Below, piece after piece: positions 12,640 through 24,675 of a stretch of DNA of 64,000 bases (its first letter is position 1; every line of letters begins with the position of its first letter). The DNA is from Neckera pumila (Eukaryota; Streptophyta; Bryopsida; Hypnales; Neckeraceae), in assembly GCA_963969595.1 (NCBI GenBank), contig OZ018408.1:2046001-2110000 (forward strand), given 5' to 3'. Below the pieces are notes generated by a model that was given only the letters and a program-made list of their open reading frames with translations, searched no databases and was not told the origin of the DNA. A program made the translations under genes and the position numbers.

Positions 12640-13295
12640 GGTCGGGAATGGTTGGCTCTACCTTAATTACACTATTTTGTGTAGATATTGTTCTGCCAGG
12701 CCACCTCTGGCTGGCAGGTTTGTACTATTCTTTTGCAATGAAATTCCGTTTCATTTGTTTCAAAAGAAAAAGAAAATGAACGTCTAGATATGTACTTCTT
12801 GCTTGATTTATGGCCCTTGAATGAGGAGAAGGACAATCATCTTGACTACCGTAATAAAGAAGAGAGTAAAACGATACACTGCACTGGCCATTATAAGCTC
12901 AAATGAATTGGCACTCTCATGAATGTTCACAACTTCACTTGACCAATAAATTGCATACACACCAACACAGGTTCGAAGTGTACACAGAGAATATGCAATT
13001 AAGTTAGAGAGTGACTGTCATTAAAGAGGGTTGAGTGTAGTATAGCAACTTATTCCGAATCTGGTGTCCGCCAGGATCCTGAACAGAGCTCCAAGCGGAG
13101 CTTCTGTAGCTCATCAGTTCGAGATTACAAATACAGAACATTTTGACAAGTCAGTCATTACTTCGAGACAATTGAAAATATGTCATATCGTCATAACCGA
13201 GTTCCTGCTTCAAGTGATCACACGCACTTCAAGAATAATTAATCAAAGTATATCCTGATCTATGACTCCTCTATATTAAGAGATCGGGGTCGCCA

Positions 13296-14742
13296 CTAGA
13301 AACTCCAGAGACGATGCTCACATGTAAAATTATTCACTCCTTCGTCGCCATCCAGAATGCGACCATGAGGAGGGGGTGGAGCTTGCACACACAGGCCATC
13401 GACAACAAAGCCTGCCAGATTGTTGAACATCATATCCTCTTCCAGGAACTGCATTCCTCTTTCTATGCACAATATCGCACTTGCAGTCGCAGGTTGCAGC
13501 TGCAGCTTCCCGTGTGCGGAGAAGATCAATCTCTCATCTAGGAACCAGCTGTCCAGCATCTCTGGACATGACAATGATCTAGACCTCTCAAATTCGCCAT
13601 TCTCACTGGTTGCAGCTGCACGCAGATTATCATGAGCTGACGTTTCTTCCAGCTTGTGGGGAAGCACTTGGGGTGCAGCTGCAGCAGCTCCATACGAGGA
13701 GACTGCATGATTTGTAGGGGGGCAACTGGGTTGAAACATCCGCAGTGGATGCTCTCTTGCAACATCTGACGTAAGTGCAGGGTTAAGTGGTAGCGCTAAT
13801 CTGGGCTGATTGTTGAAGTACTCACCTGAATTTTCAAACTCAATTTTGCATGGTGTCTCTACTGGTCTACTGGGAACCAGGCTGCTGGAGGTGCTGGCCC
13901 GCAGCTTGCAGAGTGCTTGAGAAGCCAGGTCAGATGCAATCTTTGGCATGGACGAGTTCAGCTTGAAGAGGCGTCGTTGAGACTTGAGTTCACGGGAAAA
14001 CTCCTTCGCTGCTTCGTTGGACGCTGCTTGAATGCACTTGTCTGAGAGATCCAGCGGACGAGGAAGGGAGCTTGCCAATTTGGGGAAGTTGAGAAGTGCT
14101 CCTGGTCCTCGAAGACACAGCGCTGCTGCAAAAATTCACAGCACAAGAAGAGTTTATTGAATGAACTGGTTGGTTCAACTGCTAACTAGCCGGTCATACA
14201 GGTACTACCATGAGATTGCATGTGGGAACGTTTACAATACTGATGAAAGAGCATAAGTAAGCTAGCCTGAGTGCGAATTGGTACCCGTATCATAAGCCCT
14301 GGCAGCCATTTCGGCAGTTTCGAAAGACCCCAACCAAATGCGAGACTTCTTCTTCGGCCTTCGTATTTCGGTCACCCATATGCCCCACGGCCGCCTCCTC
14401 ACACCCCTAACAGTATTGCACCAAATTCGTTAAATGAGACTTTGGAAAAGTGTGCATTGATCGTAAATTCTTACAAACCATCTTTTGCAAGATGATCACT
14501 ACAGACGACGTGAAAGGAGGTGAACAGCCGTCTATTCCCTCTATCTTGTATGTTAGAAGCACAAAAATGATGTAAGATTGAGAATTGTATGCTTGTAAGG
14601 GGTCGTAAGGCAGAAAAATTAATGTGCACACGACTTTGGGCAATGTTAATGAAGTCGACTACCTGTAGATCGGATGGCGAGAATCGCTTCCTACTCCAAG
14701 CTTCACCTTCTTCGTCGACATTGAATCTGTTGCAGCAGCCAT
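13296..14742 (-). CDS. AP2/ERF transcription factor, DREB-like, three exons
   Basis: Exons are 14742-14663, 14406-14285 and 14125-13296, with GT-AG introns in matching phase; the product is 343 aa. The AP2 DNA-binding domain is assembled across all three exons, from [12 protein letters not shown] through [19 protein letters not shown] to [12 protein letters not shown] (about residues 26-85). It is followed by a [10 protein letters not shown] stretch typical of DREB group II proteins. The C-terminus is LWSF, a DREB/CBF hallmark. LALPL fits the LxLxL EAR-repressor pattern. Expected role is nuclear binding to DRE/GCC-type promoter elements in stress or developmental control. Of the two residues separating DREB (V14, E19) from ERF (A14, D19), V14 is present but position 19 is Arg (EIRRP). 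Two introns inside the AP2 domain are unusual for this family. Start Met is the first in frame after a short leader. Confidence 0.9.
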
Positions 14743-15765
14743 CTCTGCAGGGCAACTAACGCTCCTCCTCATCTGGTGCTGATGATGGTCCGTCGCGATT
14801 TACGAGTTTTCAGAATCCTTGTCGCTACTTGTACAATGGACCTTTGGTCCAACATCATGAACGCAAGCCTGGATCTCAGAAGCTAGTGAGACTGAGCGGA
14901 GAAGGGACTGCTAGCGTTCTCTTTAGTTGCCTTACCCCTATCTGAATAATTTCAGGGTATCCCACTCGACGTTTTCTGTAGCAGATGACCTCGGTCTCAC
15001 GAGAAAACACGAGCAGTAATTTGTTCCAGACAATGTCACAATGGCAAAAGTACATTTGGTTAGTGACAGTATACCGACTGTGATACTAAACTACTGTTGC
15101 AGCTTTTCCTTGACTTGGCGTTTTCTGCCCCTTTGTATTTCGCATTGAATGGACATTTTCATGCTTAATTGCCCAATAGCCACCAATAATCAATTGCAAT
15201 TTGGAAACTGAAGGTTCCCCACTCTCAGAGATGAGTTTGTCAGACTATCTACATGTCAATTCTCAACACACGGAATCCAAGCTTCCGATGTTGCATGTAA
15301 ATTACCTCACTAAGCTAGAATTGGCGATCAGCTTAAGGAAATTCAACATGCATAAAACTCGATCAGCAATGGTTAGTGAAGGAAATTCACTAACGTATTT
15401 TAGATAAACTACCTGCTTGCAGCTAAGAACGCTGAACTACTGAAGTTCTGCATACTCACTTCAGATTTAAAAAACAATGTCGACGAGAGCCAACAATTCG
15501 TCCTAGGGTAGCTAATGGAGCCGGTCAGTAGCTGGAATTCATGATCTGTCCTGAAGGCCATATCCTAATTACAGGTGAGGTATCAGCCACTCAATACGTT
15601 TCGGTAAGGGGATGGCATACGGTCGCGTAGCGCAGGTACGCTACTGGTGCCTAAACAGAGGCAGCTTGCCCTGCTCAGTGGTCCCTTTCGGTTAAAATCT
15701 CTCCACTTCACACAGCTCCCACAATGATACGGTGGGTCGCTCGTCTTCGTCCTCCGTAGGGCGCA
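14743..15765. other. Intergenic region between divergent promoters
   Basis: This lies upstream of the AP2/ERF gene (minus strand) and the TATA box at 15766 (plus strand), so it probably holds regulatory sequence for both. No protein-like frame was recognised. Confidence 0.4.
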
Positions 15766-15808
15766 TATAAATTTGTCTTACTCCCTCCAACTCCTCTCCC
15801 TCTCTTCC
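15766..15808 (+). promoter_or_regulatory. TATA box and pyrimidine patch, plus strand
   Basis: TATAAAT at 15766-15772 is followed by a CT-rich tract (ACTCCCTCCAACTCCTCTCC, about 15780-15799), as in plant core promoters with a Y patch near the start site. Short ATG frames follow at 15972-16025 (17 codons) and 16054-16128 (24 codons), which would be upstream ORFs to the frame opening at 16159. Confidence 0.45.
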
Positions 15809-16158
15809 AAATTTGGGTGGGCCTCCTTCCCCACGAGTCTAGTACTCTGGAGCTACTGTTTTCGAAACGAACTACGAGCCGCTCATATACTCGAGCTAGC
15901 TAAGTAGCCTCCCGCTCCAGTGAGGACTCGACGCGTCAAACCAGCTGCAAGCACGCATTGATTTGCCCTCAATGAACTTCCAAGCCATCAAGCACTTATC
16001 GGCATCTCATGATTCAGCCTCTTGAATAACTTTCATAATACTCCAGCTCCAATATGAAGACCCCCGATGGAGTACTACTCAAGTCTCTGAAGGTTGCAGG
16101 GCTCCATCAGACATTATGGCTCAAATAGAGATGCCGTGGGTTTTAGTAGGGGTTAACG

Positions 16159-17964
16159 ATGGCAAGCGAAATAGAATTGAAAGGGCCGCCTCGACAGCTC
16201 TTGAATGAGCTTGACAGAGATTCGCCCTTGCAAGGAGCCTTAACAAGTAATGTCCTGTTGGATTATGTCGGGCATGTATTTATATCGTTGGTCAGGTGAG
16301 TGAGGTCATCGGCCTACTCTAATTCACGGACTACTCTAATCAGCGTAGCAAAATGAAAGCCTGGTTAGACGCACACATACCTCGCCTGCAATTGAAAGTG
16401 AGCAGGAAGACGAGCATGGGGTACGACGGAGGCTGACCCTTGTTTATTTAATTTCCGTTGGAAGGTGATACTCCCGCTGTCAAAAACTTGCTCTGGCGTA
16501 TACTTCTCTCGACTACCCCTGATTGTTTGATGATTTTTAATGTGACAATTTACAGACTCCAACATTCAGTCCTCTGTACCACTTGAGCGAAAGCATATTT
16601 TGTGTGTACCTGCGAGCTGTGAGAGAATGACAGAAAAATAGTCTAAAGAAAGCCAGGCGTGTACGTGCCAGTACGTGATCGTTCTAAAGCGGTTTCAAGG
16701 TACTCGCTTCCTTGCAGAGATCACGTACGTGGTTGCAAATTCAGAACTACACCTATTAAGGACATCATAATCAAGAACAACTATCCTCAGCATATGTGCC
16801 GAATACCCACACCTTGAACTCGCATATGATCTTCAAGAGTCCAAGCTTCGAATTTTTCAATGAAAAACAGACATTCAGAAGAGTATACTAGGGTTCTGCA
16901 AGTTTGCAAGTTTAAGATTAGTGGATAGAGTGAATTATAATTGAGAAATTTTATTCTTTGAAGTACACTATGAAGATTTAGAATCCACACCTGATGAGTT
17001 GTCTGATTGCCCGTGCACTTCAGTCTAGCCAGAAATGGTAACTGTGACTGCAAAATCCTGCATCAGTGATTCATCTCCGACAACACTTAAAAGCACAACA
17101 CCATTCAGAATCTTAAACCGTGTTGATCATTTTACGTAGCTACTTTACGTCAGGTAGCTAGAAAAAATCAATACAGGAACAGTGATCAATCTGTATCCTC
17201 TGCACTTGATGGTCTGTCCAATCGCAATCATCCCTCAAACTAGACTGCCTCACTGTCTAGAGTGCCGTTGTTGGTATGTCTCTGTAACGTATGATGGAAT
17301 ATAACATTTAAAATAGATACAGAATTGTTAGAGAATCATACTGGGCATTCGTTTTTGCTGTCATGGGCCGTGGCCCTTCTCTAATGAAGAAGTACAACTA
17401 TTTAGTAGAAATACTGAATGCTTCCTTGAGGTCCCAAAATGATAAACGAGAGAGCGTTTCACGTTCACAGTGCTCTATTGGTTTGAAGCCCAAAGTCATA
17501 ATAGTTGAAGCCATTGCAGGAAGTCCGAACGATTGACGAAGTGTATGTAATCGGACAGTCCACATGTGCCCAGAGACACAGATTTATGAGGAACTATATT
17601 GAGAATGTTCTCCATGCTGGTGATTCTCAGATTCCAACCTGTTCTCGAAATCCAAACGACGAGCTTATATGTGGAAGGAGTAAGTTACTAGTTCGCAAAG
17701 AATCTGAAGTAATACATGTCTACGATAACATGGCTCTTCCGGTGTGACGCGGGAGGTCCTTACTACTGCAATTGAAGGCAGTGGATTCTCAGCAGGACGA
17801 AGATCAGCTGCACTGGACGAATCTCCGTGATGGTATGCAAGTTTCCCTGGACTTTGAAACTACATGTGGAATACATGAGGCAAGATTTACAAACATCACG
17901 CTGTGAATAATAATGAAGAATTTATGAAGCATAATTTACTTGTTGATTCTCAGGAATGTCCTGA
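16159..17964 (+). CDS. Putative plus-strand gene of unknown function; exon chain incomplete
   Basis: Exon 1 is proposed at 16159-16295: MASEIELKGPPRQLL... through NVLLDYVGHVFISLV, ending at a strong donor CAG|GTGAGT in phase 2. A second block fits together well. It comprises 17520-17679 (EVRTIDEVYVIGQS, RFMRNYIENVLHAGD), donor GGAA|GGA|GTAAGT; 17782-17832 (MDSQQDEDQLHWTNLRD); and 17954-17964 ending GMS-stop. Those junctions keep phase. Exon 1 and the second block are not in compatible phase directly, so an intermediate exon was missed or they are separate. I do not recognise the family. The upstream TATA box and leader uORFs support transcription in this direction. A minus-strand exon-like frame around 17054-16990 competes within the large gap. 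Confidence 0.35.
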
Positions 17965-18378
17965 AAACTCCAGCACTATTGATCTTATGTGAGGTTGTCA
18001 CTGGCAGAGCCGCGTTGGAGGCTACCTGAACCATAAATCATCACATTTTAAAATCCGAGGGTAGAAAACGAAGAAACATTCCAAAGCAAGAAATATACAG
18101 CTGCTGGAATTTCTTTTTAAACAGGACATGAAAGTAGCCCAACATAAATGAGGGGAATTCCTAATTCTTCTAGTTTTACAAGGACAATGTATAAACTGAC
18201 TATTGTAACTAGAACCTAGCTATTACCACGCTCCACAAGGTTAGTACCGACCAGTCCATCCTCAATGTGTTAACATGCCAAAAATTTGGAAGCCAGCATC
18301 CAAAAACACTGTCTACTCCAATACTGCAGTATCTTTATAAATCAGCGAAATTAAATAGCCTCTCATAAGGCATTTAAG

Positions 18379-21300
18379 TCACTCAGCAAGGGAGATCACG
18401 ACCGCTATACCCATGCCAAGCACCAAGGGCACAAGTTGAGAAAGAGTAGACATGAAGGAGGACCCCTGCTCATGCATGCTGGGCATGACTCCACCTACCG
18501 ACATATAGATGAACCCGCCTGCTATGAAACCCTGCAATTCCAGATTGAAACCAGAACAACATTAAGAATGTAGCTCTCCAACGTACTCAAACATTGCCAT
18601 CTATTTCGATTTTATCTGAATTTAAAGAAAACACATAAATCCATGTCCAGTTTCAGAGTGTGAGAAACTGATCGAAGCAGTCGGGCACTTGGAAGAGAGA
18701 TGTAAAGACCCATGAGTACGGCAGTGTATTACAGATACACAATCGACAGTATGAAACCAACTTAAAGCTTAAATACTTACTTCAATCAGAGAGGAATGGC
18801 CCGAACTTGCACCAAAAATCAGGGCCTGCCGCAAATTTTGCAAAAAAGTCAAAATGGTAAGCACGATTCAATGTTTCAACGTTCAGATTTGGGTTGTTAG
18901 GTTACACTAACATGTACTACAAATTAGAAGTACGAGGATACTTGGCGAAATCTTCAAAGTACGGTTGTTTTCTCTAATCAAACTAGTTTTCAGCTGAATA
19001 CTAATAGTTCATATACAACACGCTTAGGCCAATGTTAAGGAGGTACATACCACAGCAGTTCCAGCTAAGGCAACCAATGCCGACAGGAAATTGAATGCAA
19101 GGGCCTCAAACACACTAAAGCCAGATTTCACTAAAATTCCAAAGTCTCCAACCTGATCCCCCAAAACAGGAACAGTTACTTCTCAATATGCGATGAAATT
19201 CCACAACGAATTTCTAGGAAATCACTCGCTCACATGAGAATGACACTGGATCTTGAACAAGCAATCTATCCTGAAGAAGTCATCAGCTTTTAACCAAAAC
19301 CCACCTGACTGATAAATTTTGCCAGATGGAAACAACTCGGATACATAGAGAGAACATCATGCTAGCAAGAAAAGAGAAGCAAAACTGTGATAACTAGAAA
19401 TTGCTGGCACGCCGGAATACCAACCAAAGTTTACAAATGCTGATGGTAGGTTAATTCCCAGCTACTCTAAGAACATATGCAAATTGTGAACTCAAATAAC
19501 CTTAAGCAAGTTCTAAAGAATCAGGATATGCATGACACAAACTAACGTAAGAGAAAAGGAGCAAACCTCCTGAGGAAGCTCATGCGCAAGGAGAAACAAA
19601 GTTCGTGACCAGCCACCCACTGTGCCATGGAGCAAGAAAGCACTCCCAAGGGCCATGCCATCTGTGAAGTTATGCTGTAACATGGATCCCAAACAAATAA
19701 TAAGAATGAGGAACTCAGCAAAGACAAATCCACAAGTATACATACTAGACTCAAGCCTGGTTCAGCGTTCATCTCGTAACCTTCACCCTGTAACATGTAA
19801 CTCCTTGTCCAAAATACATTCAGTCTAGAAAGAATCTTGCAGTGAAACCTCATACCAAGCTGAAAGCAAAAAATAGCAACGGATAGAAAATATTCATCAA
19901 GCCGATATTATTGCAATGTGAGTAAAAGTGAGCCGACAAAATGCCAACTCAGTACCAGCAGAAAAGGAGACATTTCTATCCTTAAAGGAACCTAGGGACA
20001 TTATCTGCGAGAAAGATACACTTTACGCACCACTGCATCAGAGAAGAGGTTCAGGTAGCCTATGACAAATCCACCACCAGCATCCACTTGTTGAGGTGAC
20101 TGTGCCGGCGCGGACGACGTTTCATTTTGCAGTGCAGCTATCTCTTTCTTCTTACCGCCTTTCCTCTGTTTCGTAGTTTGACAAGTAGCAACAACTTGTT
20201 ATCATCGTAACAAACATATGAAATAGAGCTCCAGATGACGATAGATTAAAGAGGTGCAAAATTTGCTGTGGTATATGCTGCTGCTTTCAAGAAAGCTATT
20301 ATAACACAATGTAAGGTAGTGCAAGACCAGCATCAAAACCGGTGCGCCTTTGAGCATCATTTCACTCAGACTAGCTATTGATCCTCTTCAAGACCCCAAA
20401 GCAAACAATTCAAGGCAATTGAGTTACAGCAAATCTCATCAGGTCAATAAACGGTGAAGTAGTGATCACGTAGAGCATCTGTCTATGTTCGGTCAGTATT
20501 TTTTTTTTAATTCTGGGCAACCAGACAGTACCTTTTTTAAATCCGAACTTTTGCTTTCTAAGGAGTTTGACTCCTTCTCTTCAAGTGCTGTCACGTCCCC
20601 AACCGCTGCATTGTCGGGAACATCCAATTTATTTACCCTTTCCGTTCTCTTTTGATGGTGATGGTGAGTATGACCTAGTGCACGTTGGCCTTCACGACTG
20701 GACAGTTCTTCATATCGTCTTACAATCTTTTCAACGATAAAGAAGAGGAGGATTCCACCTGAAGTCCATGAAAGCGTCAATTCAAAGTAGACGTTCATAA
20801 GCAGCAATAACTCATTACGAATGAGTAACATAATGTCATAACCGACAATTGAACCTATCACGATGAAACACAGTCAAACAACGAAGCGGAATAATATCAT
20901 GTATTCAACATATTGTAATACCTACGCCTAAAAGCTCACAACTCGGCAAGTTACTTTTACAAACACGATGACATGAAGGCTCCAAACATGAGAGATTAAG
21001 AGGCGCTACAGTAAGTAAGAAACTAGGCTGCAAGGAAATACTTACCAAGCACCGCAAGGCCAATCGATAAGTCTTGTAGAGAGTGTGCATGACCTTGGCC
21101 TGTAGCTGCAGAGTGCTCATGATTGTGGGTATGGGAATGGGAATGACCGTGATCATGATGATGCTGGTGTGCATCATGTGAATGAGGAGTGGCGGAGTTC
21201 CCTGAAGCAACGATAAAGAAGCAAATGACAATAAGGAATTATCAGAATGTCAGATGTCAGAATTATAGATGAACCCCTGTGCACTCAACTAAATCAAAGC

Positions 21301-23618
21301 AAAGGAGCAACAACTCTACTTGTATCATTTTAACTTTTTAAGTCATTACTATGTAAAAGCTGACTATTTTTCCACACCATCTCCAACTTAAAAATAAAAA
21401 ATAAACAAAGCATTTCCAGAGAACACAACAGGTCTTGATTCAAAAGAATTCTATGATACTTGAGCGAGAAGTTACCAAATGCGTGTGGCAGTTGATGAAG
21501 GAAGGCATCTCCCAACATGGCGCCAGCCTGATTGATGCATCCACAATATCAGCGCGATCCTGGTATCTTTGTTGCCCATTACACAAGCTTCCGTACCGAT
21601 TGGGGTATACTCTATTGCTTGCATTGCTCATTATATGATCCTGAGCCTAAACCGTTATCAATTGTCAGCAGCAAGAACGAAGCAATGGTGCAAAACAACC
21701 AGCAAATATCAAAAAGGCACAACGTACCCCAAAAGCAGCCAAGGCATTGACTACCCTCTCTGAAGGCTTTCCATTTGCTGCATCAGGTACAAGTATGAGC
21801 GTTTCTTCAGAATGAGCTCCTTCGAGCAGTGGTAAAACAATAAGTGTTGGAATTGCTCAAAACAACTTGCGCGAACAAAAAAATAAGATACAGGTAGCAA
21901 TTGGAACCGCTTCTTAGAGTTGAAGCTCTTCGAATTCTTAGACAACGTAACCAGCTACATCTTGCCAAGAAGTAAAACAGCAGTAGAAATTTAAGGACTC
22001 TGAGAAAGACTTACAGACAATGCAAGGGAGAATCATGAGGCAGATGAGAGAGGCCAGGCTCACCAGCAGTGAACAACCCATTGCTCGCAACCAGACGCCT
22101 TCTCACATGCATGAACATAAACACGACATCATCAATATTGAAAGATGCGTACTACATCTTTTCTTCCCAAAATATGCACTACCAGAGCAGCCCGATTCTT
22201 ATGCATTTAACAAACAATAATCGAAATATGATCACATATTAACACATATTTTTTAAATCCAAACCAAATACACAACAAGATGAATGCAAAATCATTTACT
22301 GTAAACCCTAAACCTCGATTCTTGAAGCAAACTTTGAGACAGGTCACATGACTTAAAATATAGTCATTTCACTGTTGCGACTTTGCTCGCGGTAAATTAA
22401 GGAATACATGATCATTCGACACTATGGCATCGTTCATAATTTCCCAGTAGAAATCTGTGAACTCAAAATCTCAAGTGAAAGCTTGCTGCACGCTTCCCTA
22501 GAATTATCCATTGTTGAACGATGGCCAGACAAAGAATGACATGCACATAAAGCTGGAAAGGAAAAAGAATTGAACGAACCTGTGTCCGGACCTCTCAATC
22601 GCCTAGGTTGTTCAACATCCGAGTATACTTGGCCATCAAAACCATACTTTAGCAAATCCTCTTCTTCTGCAATCTCCTCTGGCAGCATAAATTTCTTCTT
22701 CTTGATGCTCTCCCCATGGTCATGTCCGTGTCTGTGACCACTGTGGTCATGGTTGTGGGAAGGAGCGTCGCTTGCTCTGGAGAAGCCTACATTGGCGTGT
22801 GCATCTCCATGGCCATGATCGTGGTCGTGGTGATGTCCATGTCCATGACCATGATCATGGTCATCGTCATGTTGGTGTCTGTGTTCGTGCCTGTGATCAT
22901 GCCCATGTAATTGCAAGTGATCCTCATGGTCTTTGCCGTGCCCCGGGACAGTTTCGATAGCAGCCTCGTGACTTTGATCATCCTCCGGCAGACCCACTCC
23001 ATTCGGATAAAGCTTTTGATGCATCTCCTGCGCGTACTTATGCAAAAGATTAATAACATCGTCTCCCTTGGCCCCATCCGCACTCAACTGCATCTTGTGC
23101 TCGCCAAGCTCCTCCTGGTTGTCCACCACATTGTCAGTCAAGCTTTTCAACATTGTCTCCAGCTGCTCAACCTTGCCCTGCACTAACAGATCCGACACTC
23201 CATCCTGCCCAATCTGTTTCTCTTTCTCTTCTTCTTCCTCCTCCTCCTCCTCCTCACTCCCTTTCGGCTCATTCGTCTCGAGCGCCTTCTGCTGCATTGC
23301 ATAAATGTGCGCCATCAAGTTCGAGGTGGTGTCGTCTCCTAACCCCATTTCCTCTGCATCCTCGGCCGCCTCTAAAGATCCCGCAGGCGCCTCCACAGAT
23401 CCCACAGCCGCCCCGGTTGGCGATGCAATCAACTCCTGCGGCCCCTTGGCGTTGAATTTCTCTAGCTCCGAATTGCTATGCTGCTGAATCTCTCGAATGT
23501 GAGCGAACAAAGCATCCAGAGGGGCCTGCTCCTCCGCGACTGTGGAAGCACAGGGGAGGAGCAACAGCAGCCCGAGCAGAATTAGGGCATTCAGAGCCAT
23601 TGGGATGCCAGGCGCCAT
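18379..23618 (-). CDS. IAR1: Zinc transporter, ZIP family, LIV-1/KE4 type (IAR1-like)
   Basis: Eleven exons keep phase with GT-AG introns: 23618-22580, 22101-22015, 21855-21728, 21527-21476, 21201-21046, 20758-20532, 20165-20031, 19674-19567, 19152-19051, 18825-18781, 18531-18379; 743 aa. There is a signal peptide at residues 1-28, an acidic tract at 121-134, and a His-rich segment at about 226-301. TM segments include GCSLLVSLASLICLMILP and FGAGAMLGDAFLHQLPHAF. A second His cluster (HSHDAHQHHHDHGHSHSH) lies in exon 5. The metal-site helices carry HNFTDG (609-614) and HELPQE (639-644), the KE4/LIV-1 signature. The last TM ends GMGIAVVISLAE. Plant IAR1 and animal SLC39A7 move Zn2+ out of the secretory pathway; IAR1 mutants alter auxin-conjugate sensitivity. 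The N-terminal luminal region is far longer than I recall for Arabidopsis IAR1 (about 470 aa). The symbol is by homology. Confidence 0.94.
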
Positions 23619-23965
23619 AGCCGACTGAAGGGAAGCTCAATCCAGGTCAATTCCTGAAAAACATGAAGCAGACACAAAACCCCAACTGAACTAAACCCAA
23701 CCTCGTTCCTTTGACTTTTTCGATTGATCGACTTTTATTTTTACTTTCTCTTAAACTAAATATGGTAACCACGTGGTCAAAATTGGCCGCTTCCATGCCT
23801 GTGGATGTTCAAATAGTCATCGTTTGGGAATTTCAATAAAGGTAAAATTCTTACTCATCAAATGAAGAAATGATATCCTATATCATGCGAAAAGGTAAAA
23901 AAAAATTATGTATTGAAGAGTGTTTATAGATTTGTAAATATTTTTAATAGAATTTTAATAGAAAG
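23619..23965. other. 5' leader/promoter region of the ZIP gene
   Basis: Unique sequence between the ZIP start codon and the right ~710-bp repeat. No clear TATA box was fixed. The repeat copy begins only about 350 bases upstream of the start codon, so it borders the promoter. Confidence 0.4.
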
Positions 23966-24675
23966 CTAGTGGTTGGCGCTTGCTATGCTACGCATTCATC
24001 ATTAGAATTTTATTAGAATTTTTATGTATTAGATAAAATGCAGAACAAAAATTTGAATAAATCTTCAAATAAAAATTACTAAAATCTTTGTATGATTTTG
24101 TTTTATAAATAAGCATATATTGAAATGTACAATAGAAATTTATTGAATGATGAATGAAATATATGCAATGGTGAATATTGTAAAAGATACACATTTATTG
24201 TAATGCATTCAAAAGTTGACTCAACTGTTATAAACAATGGCAACCTAAAAACTTGGTGAATTGAAAAGAAAAACTTGTAAATTTCAAAAACTTTATAAAC
24301 AACTTAATTGTTGTGAAATCCAAAATCGCTTCAGTTGAATAAATTTCTCAAATCATTTGGTAGTAGCAATAGAATTTTGAAATCATAAAAGCTGTAAAAG
24401 TGATATTACATAGGTGATTGCAAACTACTACTCTATTTCTATAATATAACATTGTGTGAAAATATTAATTTTATATATGCATGATTGAAAATATTTTTAC
24501 AAAATACTAAAATTAATTATTTCAAAGACTTATTGAAATCATGCATTCTATTCAAATATATCAAATTTTACTAATATGTGATACAATGAATGCATAGCAT
24601 AGCAAGTATGAGCTCCTATTATTAATGGTAGCATTTGTGATATTAAAGAGGGAGTTATGATTTTAGTAGTATGAT
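23966..24675 (+). repeat. Dispersed ~710-bp repeat, right copy
   Basis: This is a direct repeat of 4790-5504, with small indels and scattered substitutions. It has the same inverted end motifs (CTTGCTATGCTACG at the left, GCATAGCATAGCAAG at the right). Confidence 0.8.

Noticed and set aside
13060..13130. tRNA-like GTTCGA sequences near 12973 and 13117
   Set aside because: No cloverleaf, no A box at the right spacing and no acceptor stem; no tRNA gene was found in the window.
22716..23304. Several plus-strand frames rich in Val/Met or Ser
   Set aside because: Antisense shadows of the His-rich and acidic coding region of the ZIP exon 1.
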